Below, one piece after another: positions 25,684 to 34,835 of a stretch of DNA of 64,000 nt. The stretch comes from Methylorubrum thiocyanatum (GTDB taxonomy: Bacteria; Pseudomonadota; Alphaproteobacteria; Rhizobiales; Beijerinckiaceae). The notes beneath the pieces were generated by a model that did no database searches, had not been told where the DNA came from, and was given only the letters and a program-made list of their open reading frames with translations. Position 1 is the stretch's first letter, and each line of letters begins with the position of its first letter. The position numbers were made by a program, and so were the translations under genes. The stretch lies in assembly GCA_014138645.1 (NCBI GenBank), contig JACJIB010000001.1:124001-188000 (forward strand). Reading direction: 5' to 3'.

Positions 25684-26976
25684 TCAGCGCTTCCAGACGC
25701 CGAGCCGCTCGGTGCGGGCGTGGTCCTCGGCCGCGACGAGATCCGGCGTGGCTTCGGACGAGGCTCGGCCGCCGCCGTTGAACAGCACCACCTCGGAGAG
25801 ATCGCGCCCCTCGACGGTGCAGATATGCGCGCTGCTGCCGGGGGCGGGCTGGCAGGTCACGGAGCGCTTGCGCAGATACTTGCTCAGTTCGTCGGCCTGG
25901 CCGCCGCGGACCCACTCGACGCCGAACAGGCGCACCACCTTGCCGCCCACCCGCAGCGTCGCCGTGTCGATCACCTCCGGCACGCCGACGATGGCGTTGC
26001 CGCCCTTGCGCGGCGGCTCCGGCTCGGGCGGCCGTTCGGTTTCCGCGGGCGGCATGTCCGTGGAGGCGTCGGGCGCCGCTTCCTCGGCCGGAGCGGGGCC
26101 CGCGGCCGGCGGTGATTCGGCCGGCGCCGTCTGCGGCGGCGCCTCGGCAATCTGCTGAGCCGGGCGCCCGGTCTCCTCCGCATCGCGTCCGCTCAAGGAG
26201 AGCGCGGCGACGAGGGCCGCGCCCGCCACGGCGCCGAGCGCCATCAGCGCGACCGGCCGGCGGCTGCCGGCGGCCAGCACATCCTCCACGCGGTCGCGCA
26301 GCCGGGTCGCCGTCTGGCCGGGCTGAAGCCCGCCGGCCACGCGGCGCCACCCCTCACCGACCCGGGCGCGGGCCTCGGCCAGACGCTCCGCCGCATTCGG
26401 CGCCGGCTCGGCCGGATCGAGGGAGGCCCCGGCTGCCGCAGGGCGCGGCCGTGCCTTCAGGCGCTCGGCGAGCCGGCTGCGCCAGCCCTCGACGGTCTCG
26501 CTCGCGGCGCTGGCCAGGGCGCGGCTGCGCTCGGCCGAGCTGTTCGCCAGGGAGCGGGCCAGCGCCGATTGCGTCTCCACGAAGCGGGCGCCCGCGGCCC
26601 GCACATCGGCGATGGTGTCGCGGGTGGGCTCCGGCTCCGGTTCGGGGGCAGGGGGGAGGAACAGCGGCGCGTGCTGCGCGCGAAGCTCCTCGACGAGGTC
26701 GTGCAGGGTCAGCGGCACACCGGCCACGCCCTCGCCCCGCAGGCGTACCGCGCCGGTCCGGTCGACGATGCGGTAGCCGGGCACCCCGTCGGCGGGTTCG
26801 ACGAACCCCTCGGCGATCAGCGCCAGGGTCCGGCGCGCCACCGGCCGGGCCCCGCGCCGGTCGAGTTCCGCCAGGATCAGTGCGCGGATCCGGCGATCGT
26901 CCTCGGAGACCGGCGCCTCCGGCGGGGCCGCCGTCTCGTCCTTGCTCCGGCCTGCGGCCTTTGCCGATCCCTTCAC
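25684..26976 (-). CDS. Membrane-anchored protein with SNase-like C-terminal domain
   Basis: 430 residues. N-terminal part: RIRALILAELDRRGARPVARRTLALIAEGF, a winged-helix-like or small helical domain, then a Pro/Glu stretch, a charged helical region, one membrane span near residues 242-263 (PVALMALGAVAGAALVAALS), a Pro/Glu/Ala-rich linker, and a C-terminal domain of about 110 residues (VPEVIDTATLRVGGKVVRLF to the end LGVWKR) that resembles the OB-fold of staphylococcal-nuclease homologues. The residues that usually follow the catalytic Arg (Asp/Glu in the RLxGIDAPE region) are replaced by GVEWVRGG, so nuclease activity is doubtful. Two Cys (TCQPA, HICTV) may pair outside the membrane. Function unknown. 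Confidence 0.7.
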   Translation of the reverse strand: MKGSAKAAGRSKDETAAPPEAPVSEDDRRIRALILAELDRRGARPVARRTLALIAEGFVEPADGVPGYRIVDRTGAVRLRGEGVAGVPLTLHDLVEELRAQHAPLFLPPAPEPEPEPTRDTIADVRAAGARFVETQSALARSLANSSAERSRALASAASETVEGWRSRLAERLKARPRPAAAGASLDPAEPAPNAAERLAEARARVGEGWRRVAGGLQPGQTATRLRDRVEDVLAAGSRRPVALMALGAVAGAALVAALSLSGRDAEETGRPAQQIAEAPPQTAPAESPPAAGPAPAEEAAPDASTDMPPAETERPPEPEPPRKGGNAIVGVPEVIDTATLRVGGKVVRLFGVEWVRGGQADELSKYLRKRSVTCQPAPGSSAHICTVEGRDLSEVVLFNGGGRASSEATPDLVAAEDHARTERLGVWKR

Positions 26977-27131
26977 GCGCGCGATGCCCTGTTCTCGTTC
27001 GTCGCGGACGCGCCCCCGAGGCAGCGTCCGTCCGGTGTGTCTCCGGTGCTTCTACAGCATGGACCGGCCAGAGTATCCGGTCGATGCGGCGGCTGATCCC
27101 GTCCGGGTGCGGCTCGTTTCAAGCCCCGTGC

Positions 27132-27968
27132 TCACGCCCCTGCCCGGCTCAGGACGCGGCTCGCCTCGGACACGATGACCGGGGCTCCATTGGCGAAGCT
27201 CACCGTCAGGGTGAGTTCGGCGACGCCCTGCGAGCGCGCGCCGCGGGCCGGGCTCACCGCCGTGAAATCGTGAACGACGCGCACGAGGCAGGTGGCGCTC
27301 GCACCGTCGCAGGCGACCCGCGGCTCACCCTGCGGCTCGTAGTGCCGCTCGGGCCAGCGCCGCATGAAGTTCCGCTTCTCGGCCATCAGCGCGCCGATGG
27401 ACAAGGTCCGGCCGTGGAATCGGACCGAGCCGCCGTAGAAGCGCGGCGCGGCGGCCAGGGCCGCGCCGTTGGGCGCCGACACGCTGTCGAGATAGTCGAG
27501 GCTCAGGCGCCGCGCCGTGACGGCCCAGTCGGAAAAGCGCGGATCCGGCTCGGCCCGGCTCATCCGCGCGGGCGGCGGGGCAGGGCGCTCGGCGCGGGCG
27601 AGGTTGGCGTCGTTCTCGGCGCGGGCCCGCTCGCGGATGGCGGCCCGGCGGGCGCGGCGCATCTCCGCGGCGCGGCTGCGATCCTGACGCGCGTGCTCCT
27701 GACGCGCGTTCTCCTGGCGGGCCTGATCCTGACGGCGTGACTCCCGCCGGGCGGCGGACGACGCGGCCGCGCGATGCGCGCGGGAGGCCGCCTCCGGCTC
27801 GGCCTCGAAGCGGGGCGGTGCCTTCGTGGTCGGCTTTGCTCGCTCGCTGCCGCCGGACGCGCCGGATTTGGCCGGTGGATCGACCCAGTTCGATCCCTGC
27901 TGGGCCAAGGCGGCCCCGGTCGCGCAGGCCGACGAGAGGAGGAAGGTCAGAAACAGGACGGGGCGCAT
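27132..27968 (-). CDS. Exported protein with Arg/Gln-rich helix and NTF2-like C-terminus
   Basis: 278 residues. Signal peptide ([20 protein letters not shown]), then a strongly charged low-complexity helix of about 70 residues with degenerate pentapeptide repeats (ARQEN, ARQEH, ARQDR) encoded by short direct DNA repeats near 27690-27735, and a C-terminal domain beginning near RFSDWAVTARRLSLDYLDSV. That domain (RFYGGSVRFHGRTLSIGALM, KRNFMRRWPERHYEP, two Cys in VACDGASATCLVRV) looks like the NTF2-like domains attached to exported proteins in Hyphomicrobiales; this is a judgement from pattern. The start ATG 27968 opens the signal peptide. It follows the SNase-like gene's promoter region by about 155 bases and may be independent. 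Confidence 0.65.
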   Translation of the reverse strand: MRPVLFLTFLLSSACATGAALAQQGSNWVDPPAKSGASGGSERAKPTTKAPPRFEAEPEAASRAHRAAASSAARRESRRQDQARQENARQEHARQDRSRAAEMRRARRAAIRERARAENDANLARAERPAPPPARMSRAEPDPRFSDWAVTARRLSLDYLDSVSAPNGAALAAAPRFYGGSVRFHGRTLSIGALMAEKRNFMRRWPERHYEPQGEPRVACDGASATCLVRVVHDFTAVSPARGARSQGVAELTLTVSFANGAPVIVSEASRVLSRAGA

Positions 27969-28562
27969 GACGTGACCGATCGGGCGAGCAGGCCTGAAGG
28001 TGCCTCGCGAAAAACCCCGGTGACCGTCGCTCTCACCGCGGACGGGTGACGGCAGCGGGCGTTCCGCGGGAGGCGGTCCGGTGGGACGGAACGCGTGACG
28101 GCACCGCTACGGTTCCACGCTTTTCGGCCACCGGCCCCGTCCCCTACACCGAACCGGGCACCCGCGCGACCGGCGCCCGGCGGGAACGCCCGTTACCCCC
28201 GTTGTCCCGCCTGCCGTTCCCCCGTCATCCCCGGCGATCAGGCAACGGCAGGAGGCGCCCTCACGAGGCGTTCACCTGCGGTGCCCTTGCCATTGGGCGG
28301 GAAGTGCCCACCTTGAGCGTGACGGTCCCGGCTCGTCCTGCCCGCCCGCCGCGGCAGGCCGGGCCATTCCAGCCGAGCCCGGTCCAGCCGCGGCTCGGGG
28401 GGCCGCCGAAGACGGGTCCGGGCCCCTCTGACGGTCGAGGCGTCGACCGTGATGTCGGACTCCCATCACCGCTGGCGCGAACGCGGCGCGGAAGCGTGAG
28501 GGTCATCGTTTGCCGGCCATGCTGGTTTCCCTGTTCCGTCCCGAGAAGAACGGAGCGGCGGC
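27969..28562. other. Non-coding region upstream of the lipid kinase gene
   Basis: About 590 GC-rich bases between divergent genes. Open frames on both strands are Pro/Arg-rich and show no domain. A near-match to a stress promoter in both directions (GGAAC-N18) lies around 28087-28120 but the spacer is one base too long. Nothing else identifiable. Confidence 0.4.
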
Positions 28563-29489
28563 TTGAGCGCGACCCCCAAGACGGCGCGTCGGGCCCTCCT
28601 CCTCGTGAACGGAAAGGCGCGCAGCGGATCCGCGCCGCTCGACGCGATCCGCACGATCCTGCGCGACGGGGGCCTCGAGCTGATCGAGCCCGAGAACAGC
28701 AAGGATTGCACCGAGGTGATCGGGCGCCATGCCGGATCGGTGGATCTCGTCGTCCTCGGCGGCGGCGACGGCACCATGAACGCGGCGGCCTCGGCCCTGG
28801 TCGAGACGGGTTTGCCCTTCGGAATCCTGCCGCTCGGCACCGCCAACGACCTCGCCCGCTCGCTGGGCCTTCCCCTCGAGCCGGAGGCCGCCGCGCAGCT
28901 GATCCCCACGGCGCCGGAAAAGGCGATCGATCTCGGCTGGGTCAACGGACACTACTATTTCAATGTGGCGAGTGTCGGCTTCTCCGCGGACCTCGCCAGC
29001 GAGCTGACGGCGGAGGCGAAGAAGTCCTGGGGGACGGTCGGCTACGCCATCGCCGCGATCCGCCTGCTGCGCCGCGCCCGTCCCTTCACCGTCACGATCG
29101 AGCATGACGGCAAGGTCGAGAAGGTGACGACGATCCAGGCCTCCGTCGGCAACGGGCGCCATTACGGCGGCGGCATGACCGTGCAGGAGGACGCCACCGT
29201 CGATGACGGGCGGCTCGATTTCTACAGCCTGGAGGTCGCCCATTGGTGGCGGCTGATCGCGCTGTTGCCGGCCTTGCGCCGCGGCACCCACGGCAAGGCG
29301 GCGGATGTGCGCGCCTTCGAGACCACCGAGCTGGTGCTGACGACCCGCAAGCCGCGGGCGGTCAACACCGACGGCGAGTTGACCACCTGGACACCGGCCC
29401 ATTTCAAGGTGGTGCCGAAGGCGGTGCGCGTGCTGGCGCCGCCGGATGCCGCCCCCGGCGGCAGGAGCCGCTTCCCTCTCCCCTTCTGA
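28563..29489 (+). CDS. Lipid kinase of the diacylglycerol kinase family (YegS-like)
   Basis: 308 residues from a TTG start with GGAG eight bases upstream; no closer ATG gives the family N-terminus. The nucleotide-binding loop LVVLGGGDGTMN is near residue 60-72, PFGILPLGTANDLARSLGLP follows, and the C-terminal beta-rich domain has SVGFSADLASE, NGRHYGGGM and DDGRLDFYSL, all standard for the DAGK_cat family. It phosphorylates a lipid alcohol such as diacylglycerol or a sphingoid/hopanoid-type substrate; the substrate is not evident. The terC-like gene follows 15 bases later on the same strand. Confidence 0.9.
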   Translation: MSATPKTARRALLLVNGKARSGSAPLDAIRTILRDGGLELIEPENSKDCTEVIGRHAGSVDLVVLGGGDGTMNAAASALVETGLPFGILPLGTANDLARSLGLPLEPEAAAQLIPTAPEKAIDLGWVNGHYYFNVASVGFSADLASELTAEAKKSWGTVGYAIAAIRLLRRARPFTVTIEHDGKVEKVTTIQASVGNGRHYGGGMTVQEDATVDDGRLDFYSLEVAHWWRLIALLPALRRGTHGKAADVRAFETTELVLTTRKPRAVNTDGELTTWTPAHFKVVPKAVRVLAPPDAAPGGRSRFPLPF

Positions 29490-29504
29490 TCGACGGATTG
29501 CCCC

Positions 29505-30251
29505 GTGGACAGCCTGTTTCAGCTCGCCGCCGATCCCACCGCCTGGGCCGCCCTCGCCACCCTCGTGGTGATGGAGGTCGTCCTCGGCATCGACAACCTG
29601 ATCTTCATCTCGATCCTCACCAACAAGCTGCCGCCGGAGCATCAGAGCCGGGCCCGGCGGATCGGCATCGGGCTGGCGCTGATCCTGCGGCTGGCGCTGC
29701 TCGGTACCGTGGCCTGGATCGTCCACCTGACCGAGCCGGTCTTCGAGGTGTTCGGCAAAGGCTTCTCCTGGCGCGACCTCATCCTGATCGCGGGCGGCCT
29801 GTTCCTCCTGTGGAAGGCGACCAAGGAGATCCACCACAGCGTCGATCCGAGCCCGGAGGAGAAGCCGGTCGGCCGGGCGGCGATCGGCTTCGGTGCCGCC
29901 ATCGGCCAGATCCTGATCCTCGACCTCGTCTTCTCGATCGATTCGATCATCACCGCCGTCGGCATGACCGAGCACGTGCCGATCATGGTGATCGCCGTCG
30001 TCACCGCCGTGACCGTGATGCTGATCGCCGCCGACCCGCTCTCGCGCTTCATCGCCGCCAACCCCACCGTGGTGATGCTGGCGCTCGGCTTCCTCATCAT
30101 GATCGGCATGACGCTGCTGGCCGAGGGGTTCGGGGCGCATGTGCCGAAGGGCTACATCTACACCGCCATGGCCTTCTCGGCCGGCGTCGAGGGCCTCAAC
30201 ATGCTGGCCCGGCGCCGCAGGCGGGCACGGTCGTCGACGGCGATGAACTGA
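29505..30251 (+). CDS. TerC-family integral membrane protein
   Basis: 248 residues from a GTG start. Seven or so membrane spans are visible, beginning [20 protein letters not shown], with the paired acidic motifs GIDNLIF and [12 protein letters not shown] that are diagnostic of TerC (tellurite resistance C) proteins. TerC members export manganese or other metals, or help metalate secreted proteins, in the organisms studied. The C-terminus is a basic tail ([11 protein letters not shown]). It follows the lipid kinase gene by 15 bases and is probably cotranscribed. A small GTTTTC/GAAAAC hairpin at 30260-30275 lies just after the stop. Confidence 0.92.
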   Translation: MDSLFQLAADPTAWAALATLVVMEVVLGIDNLIFISILTNKLPPEHQSRARRIGIGLALILRLALLGTVAWIVHLTEPVFEVFGKGFSWRDLILIAGGLFLLWKATKEIHHSVDPSPEEKPVGRAAIGFGAAIGQILILDLVFSIDSIITAVGMTEHVPIMVIAVVTAVTVMLIAADPLSRFIAANPTVVMLALGFLIMIGMTLLAEGFGAHVPKGYIYTAMAFSAGVEGLNMLARRRRRARSSTAMN

Positions 30252-30491
30252 AGCGCGGCAGTTTTCCCGTGAAAACCATCTCGGCGCGGGGAGGGCGGTC
30301 TGTCGTCCGCGCGGTGCCAGGATCCGCGGCGGAGGGACCGTGCGGGACCGGCTGCGTCGATCCGAGCGAATGAGCCAACGGACGGGAAAGCATCGCGGCA
30401 GAAGGTCGGCGGCTCCCGCCGGCGCAGTAATGGTCTGTTGACGCCGAAGCGGTCGCATGGGTCGATTGACCTGAGTTCAGGCGACCCTTTC

Positions 30492-31445
30492 ATGCGCTTC
30501 CTTCTCGCGCCGGCCGTGCTCGCCGCCGCGTGTGGCTCCGCCCTTGCCGCCGCACCCTCGCCGTTCCGTGCGGCGCTCGCGGCGGCCGGCGGCTGCGGCG
30601 CGCACCGTGCCCTCGCGGAGGAACGGCTCGGCCAGTTCGGCGCCGTCGCAATACCGGCTGTGCCGCAGGGCGGAGGCGACTTGTTCGGCAAGCCGGCCGG
30701 GGCGTGGACCGAGGGCGAGATCCAGGACGCCCTCGCCACCTTCGCCGCCTGTGAGATCCGCTCGGGACCAGCGGGCACCGGGCGGAGCGAGCGCCTCGCC
30801 CATGATCTGCGCGGCCTGGACGCGGCACTGCGCCGAGCCATCGTCGTCGGGCTTGCCCGCGCGCCCCTCGAGGCGGGCGAGGAGCGGGCGCCGCACGGAT
30901 CCGGTCGTGGCGACGCCCCGTCCGGGCCCTCTCGGCTGCGCCAGGGCCAAGCCTTCACCCCTGCCCTGCGGAGCGGCGGCACCCCGATCGGACCGCGACC
31001 CGTCCCGGCACCCTTTGGCGAGCCGCAGACGGACCCGTCGCACCCGGTCCCCGCGATGCCGGCCGCATTCCCCGGGGCGTGGGATGACGCGCCGCCCGGC
31101 CGAACCTTCCCTGCACGGCCGGCGGCCGCCGAGCCGGCACCGGCCGTACCGCCCCATCCGGCGGTCGCCGCCCACCGGCCGCAGACGGAGCGGACGCAGT
31201 GCCCCATGAGCCTCGGCACCTTCGAGCTGCTCCAGGCCGAGATGCGTCTTCCCGAGGTCGAAGGCCTGCTCGGCTGCCGCGGCGCCATCGACGCCACCGC
31301 GACGATCCCCGGGCTCGGCACGTTCGAGACCTATCTCTGGACGGACCGCGACAGCGGCGCCACGATCACGCTGGTCTTCCAGAACAAGCGCCTGCGCTCC
31401 AAGGCGCAGCGCGGTCTCGGCGCGGAAGCCGGGCGCAGCGGCTGA
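30492..31445 (+). CDS. Exported protein with BLIP-like C-terminal domain
   Basis: 317 residues. Signal peptide (FLLAPAVLAAACGSALAAAP), then a helical domain of about 110 residues with two Cys (GGCGAH, FAACEI), a long disordered Pro/Ala/Gly-rich linker (about residues 130-235), and a 70-residue C-terminal domain: TFELLQAEMRLPEVEGLLGC, TFETYLWTDRDSGATITLVF, NKRLRSKAQRGL. The last part has the typical arrangement of BLIP/SmpA-like small folds (helix pair, then a Y-x-W strand and a K-x-Q-x-G-L end). Function unknown. The frame is open to 30438, but the ATG at 30492 starts the signal peptide. It stands alone, convergent with fhuF. Confidence 0.65.
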   Translation: MRFLLAPAVLAAACGSALAAAPSPFRAALAAAGGCGAHRALAEERLGQFGAVAIPAVPQGGGDLFGKPAGAWTEGEIQDALATFAACEIRSGPAGTGRSERLAHDLRGLDAALRRAIVVGLARAPLEAGEERAPHGSGRGDAPSGPSRLRQGQAFTPALRSGGTPIGPRPVPAPFGEPQTDPSHPVPAMPAAFPGAWDDAPPGRTFPARPAAAEPAPAVPPHPAVAAHRPQTERTQCPMSLGTFELLQAEMRLPEVEGLLGCRGAIDATATIPGLGTFETYLWTDRDSGATITLVFQNKRLRSKAQRGLGAEAGRSG

Positions 31446-31527
31446 GCGCGGGATCGCTCCTCCGACATTCAACCCCGTCCTGAGGTGACGCGGAGCGGCC
31501 CCGAAGACGGCCGCCGCTTGCGGCAGG

Positions 31528-32265
31528 TCACGACGAGGAGGGTGCCTCGGAGAGGCGGCCCTCGCCGCTCTGCCGGAGCAGGGGGCAGATGCCCTCACAT
31601 TTCGAGAAGCCCGGCAGGCCGTGCCGCAGGCAGCAGAGCCGGCGGCGCGGCGCCTCCAGGCCCGCCAGCGCGTCGGCGCGCATCAGGGTGAGCGCCGCGC
31701 AGGCTTCCCGCGGCCAGCGCAGGGATTGCAGCGCCTCGGTCGCCTCGGCGGCCCGCTCCGGGCTCTCCCGCGCGATCGTCCTGAGCGTCCAGAACAGGTG
31801 GCCGCCGGCATTCTCCCACAGCAGCCGGCTCGAGAGGCCTGTCTCCGCCCGCAAGCCCTGGATGACGGGCGCGAGGCTCTCCGCGACAAGCCGGTCGACC
31901 TGCGCCGGAAGAGGGGTGGGGAACGCCAGTTCCGGCGCGAGATGGACCGCCACCGGCAATCCGGTCTCCGGCGCGAGACGAACCGCATCGGGGGTGAGAC
32001 CTACGCCGAGCCGTGCGCCCGCCGCCAGCGTCGGCGCGATCAGCGCGGCGAAAAGGTAGGCGCTCCACAGCGAGGCCACCGCCTTGCGCTCGCCCCCGGA
32101 CTGGACGTCCGCGAAGCGGGCGACCCCTTCGGCGAGCGTGCCGCTGCGTGCAAGTTCCGAGAGCGCACAGGCCCGAGGGTCGGGATCACGGCATAGCCGG
32201 CCGGCGAAGGGCGCGAAGGCTCCGGTCAGGACGCCGTCGAGGGATGTCTGGACGATGAGGGTCAG
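31528..32265 (-). CDS. FhuF-like siderophore-iron reductase, start codon unusual
   Basis: Cytoplasmic [2Fe-2S] protein that reduces ferric iron from hydroxamate siderophores. The C-terminal signature is CCLRHGLPGFSKCEGICPL, a C-C-x10-C-x2-C-type cluster motif. The conserved stretch SLWSAYLFAALIAPTLAAG begins at the only GTG in frame (32079), which would give 183 residues. The same frame continues upstream without a stop to 32292 and translates to FhuF-like sequence (DGVLTGAFAPFAGRLC, LARSGTLAEGVARFADV), so the real protein is probably about 245 residues as in other FhuF proteins. No ATG, GTG or TTG exists there; CTG at 32265 with GAGGCGG upstream is taken as start. The receptor gene ends 14 bases before it, so translation is probably coupled. 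Confidence 0.75.
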   Translation of the reverse strand: MTLIVQTSLDGVLTGAFAPFAGRLCRDPDPRACALSELARSGTLAEGVARFADVQSGGERKAVASLWSAYLFAALIAPTLAAGARLGVGLTPDAVRLAPETGLPVAVHLAPELAFPTPLPAQVDRLVAESLAPVIQGLRAETGLSSRLLWENAGGHLFWTLRTIARESPERAAEATEALQSLRWPREACAALTLMRADALAGLEAPRRRLCCLRHGLPGFSKCEGICPLLRQSGEGRLSEAPSSS

Positions 32266-32278
32266 GGCGGAATCCGCC

Positions 32279-34552
32279 TCACCAGCGGTAGATCAGGCTC
32301 GCGAAGAACTGCCGGGGCTGGCCGCGGTAGCAGGCGCCCGCTTGGCAGTTGAAATAGCGGCGGTCGAACGCGTTGTTCACGTTGACCTGAAGTCGCATGC
32401 CCTTCAGCCGCGGATCGGCCTTGACGAAATCGTAGGCCGCGACCGCATCGAACAGGGTGACGGTGGAGTTGCGGAAGCTGCCCGGAACCTCGTTGGCCGG
32501 GCTGGTGCCGGCGTAGCGGATGCCGCCGCCGAGACTCAGGCCGAACAGGTCGGTGTCGGGCTGGAAGGCGTAGTTGGCGAACGCCGTGACCGTGTTGGCG
32601 GGAATGCCCGAGAGCGGGATGCTGACCGTCTCCGGCGCACCGGGATTGCGGGTCGTGCGGATGTCGACGTGGCTGTAGGAGGCGAGCACGTTGATGCCGG
32701 GACCGAGATTGGCGGTCAGCTCCAGCTCGGCGCCCTTCGAGCGCACTTCGCCGATGGCGGCCTGGAACAGGATCGGGTTGACCGGATCGGGCCTCAGCAC
32801 GTTCGACTGGGTGATGTCGAACACCGCCATGTTGAGGAAGACGTTGCGGCCGGGCATCTGGGTCTTGATACCGGCCTCGAACTGCTCGCCGGTGGTCGGC
32901 TGGAAGGCGGCGCCGTTCCGGTCGAAGCCGAGCTGCGGCGCGAAGGTCGTGGCGAAGCTCGCATAGGGGACGATGAAGTCGGTCAGCAGGTAGTTGGCGC
33001 CGACCCGGTACGAGAAGGCGCGGTCGTGGGCGATCGTCGGACCGGCGGCCGCGGGTGCGCTGTAGCTCTCGGCAAGCTGCGAGACCTGATCGTGTCGCCC
33101 GGTCAGGGTGAGGATCAGCGATCCGATCCGCGCCTGATCCTGCACATAGGTGCCGAGCTGCTCGATGCGCTGGCGCGAGGCGCCCGTGAGCGCCGGGGTC
33201 GGGATGAACTGCGCGCCGTAATTCGGACGGATCAGGCCGCCGATCTGAAGATCGGGCACGACGAGGAAGCCGCGCCGGTCGGTGTAGCGGGAATTGGTGT
33301 AGTCGATGCCCCCGATCAGGGTGTGCGCCACGGGGCCCGTCGTGAAGCGGGTCTCGAGCTGGTTGTCGAGCGAGAGCGTGTCGAGGGCGTTGGTGATGCG
33401 GCCGTTCGAGCGGCCGGCGGTCTGGAGATCGGGGCTGATCGTGTCGATCTGCGTGTATCTCAGGTCGCCGAAGACGTTGTAAGTGCGAAAATTCTGCCGG
33501 AACACGACGTCCGGGCCGAAGCGGTGCTCGAAGGCGTAACCGATGCGGTACTGCCGCGTAGTGTAATCCTGGAAGGCGGGATCGCCCGAGAACAGGTTCG
33601 TCTTCTGGAAGCGCGGATCGGCGAAGTTCGAGTAGAACGAGGCGTTGCCCGGCACCGTGTTGTCGAGATACTCGGCCAGCACCGTCAGGCTGGTCTCGGC
33701 ATCGGGCCGCCACGTGATTGCGGGGGCGATGACGTTGCGGTCCTCCCGGCCCCCCGGCAAAAAGCTGTCGCTCTGCCGGAACAGGCCGGTGAGGCGGTAG
33801 GAGAGCTGTCCGTCGCTCTGCTCGATCGGGCCGCCGAGATCGAAGGCGCCTTGATAGCGGTCGTACTTGCCGCGTTGCAGCCAGATCTCGCCGAAAGGCA
33901 CGGAAGTCGGGCGCTTCGAGGTGACATCGACGATGCCGCCGGGCGCGCCGAGGCCGTAGAGGCCCGCCGCCGGCCCGCGCAGGATCGTCAGGGCGTCGAG
34001 GCCGTAGGGCTCGACGCGGGGGATCGCGAAGGGCGCGGAGGGCTGGCGCAGACCGTCGCGGTAGATGCCGACATTCGTGACCTCGAAGCCGCGGATATAG
34101 AACGCGTCGAAGCGCGGGTCGAAGCCGAACACGTTGGAGGAGACGCCCGGCGTGTAGGCGATCGCCTCGTTCAGCGTCTGGACGTTGCGGTCGTTGAGCT
34201 GCTCGCGGGTGACGACGGAGACCGAGGCCGGCGTCTCGATGATCGGCGTGTTGGTCTTGGTCGCCGCCGCGCTGCCGCGGGCGGTGTAGCCGACGACGCC
34301 CGTTGGGCCGCCGCCGCCGCCGCTCGTGGCCGAGCCGACGCCGGCGGCGCCGGCCGGGCCGGACGGCGCGGCGACCGGGGTCGCGGACGGTCCGTCGCTT
34401 GCCGGCCCCGGAGCCGGCTGCCGGGCGCGGGAGGCCTCCACCGAGATCGTATCGAGCGTCGCGCTCGCCTGCTGGGCCAGGGCGGGGGCCGATCCGATCA
34501 AGAGGAAGGCGGCGAGAGGGGGAGTAACACGAGCGTATCGGGACGCGGGCAT
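32279..34552 (-). CDS. TonB-dependent siderophore receptor
   Basis: 757 residues. Signal peptide PPLAAFLLIGSAPALAQQ, a TonB-box-like segment (LDTISVEASR), a Gly/Ala/Pro-rich linker, then a plug domain (PASVSVVTREQLNDRNVQTL, TPGVSSN, FYIRGFEVTNVGIYRDGLRQ, ILRGPAAGLYGLGAPGGIVD) and a 22-strand barrel ending in NVNNAFDRRYF and a C-terminal Tyr-Arg-Trp. This is the FhuA/FoxA-type subfamily that imports ferric siderophores. The ATG at 34552 is chosen over the in-frame one at 34618 because it starts the signal peptide. A FhuF-type reductase follows directly, matching hydroxamate-siderophore use. AT-rich sequence at 34610-34660 with a TATAAT-like -10 lies upstream; iron control is likely but no clear box was seen. 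Confidence 0.94.
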   Translation of the reverse strand: MPASRYARVTPPLAAFLLIGSAPALAQQASATLDTISVEASRARQPAPGPASDGPSATPVAAPSGPAGAAGVGSATSGGGGGPTGVVGYTARGSAAATKTNTPIIETPASVSVVTREQLNDRNVQTLNEAIAYTPGVSSNVFGFDPRFDAFYIRGFEVTNVGIYRDGLRQPSAPFAIPRVEPYGLDALTILRGPAAGLYGLGAPGGIVDVTSKRPTSVPFGEIWLQRGKYDRYQGAFDLGGPIEQSDGQLSYRLTGLFRQSDSFLPGGREDRNVIAPAITWRPDAETSLTVLAEYLDNTVPGNASFYSNFADPRFQKTNLFSGDPAFQDYTTRQYRIGYAFEHRFGPDVVFRQNFRTYNVFGDLRYTQIDTISPDLQTAGRSNGRITNALDTLSLDNQLETRFTTGPVAHTLIGGIDYTNSRYTDRRGFLVVPDLQIGGLIRPNYGAQFIPTPALTGASRQRIEQLGTYVQDQARIGSLILTLTGRHDQVSQLAESYSAPAAAGPTIAHDRAFSYRVGANYLLTDFIVPYASFATTFAPQLGFDRNGAAFQPTTGEQFEAGIKTQMPGRNVFLNMAVFDITQSNVLRPDPVNPILFQAAIGEVRSKGAELELTANLGPGINVLASYSHVDIRTTRNPGAPETVSIPLSGIPANTVTAFANYAFQPDTDLFGLSLGGGIRYAGTSPANEVPGSFRNSTVTLFDAVAAYDFVKADPRLKGMRLQVNVNNAFDRRYFNCQAGACYRGQPRQFFASLIYRW

Positions 34553-34835
34553 GGCGGACCCTTGAGGCAGACCACAGCCATGAATGTCGCCCCGAGCCGG
34601 ATCGACAAGGGAAATCAAAGTAAAATCAGGTACTTGTAGTTATTATAAAGTGAGGCGCCGTGTGGATTGCGCTGTGTCGGCAGGCGCTTGCGGATGACGA
34701 GCCGTCGAATGCGCGACCGATGTTGCCGCCAAGTGTGACTGCCCGGCAACGGCATGCGGTCGTCGGCGCGGCCCGGGTTCGACGATGTCATCCGCCGCGC
34801 CCGGACCGGTTCCCGAGCGCGGCGGACGCGCAGCG

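Noticed and set aside
28087..28120. GGAAC...CGTT-like elements on both strands before the lipid kinase gene
   Set aside because: The spacer is 18 bases, outside the 16-17 expected for sigma-EcfG, and the plus-strand -10 is also imperfect.
30260..30275. parS-like TTTCCCGTGAAA after the terC-like gene
   Set aside because: One mismatch in the palindromic core and no matching flanks; it reads better as a small GTTTTC/GAAAAC hairpin.
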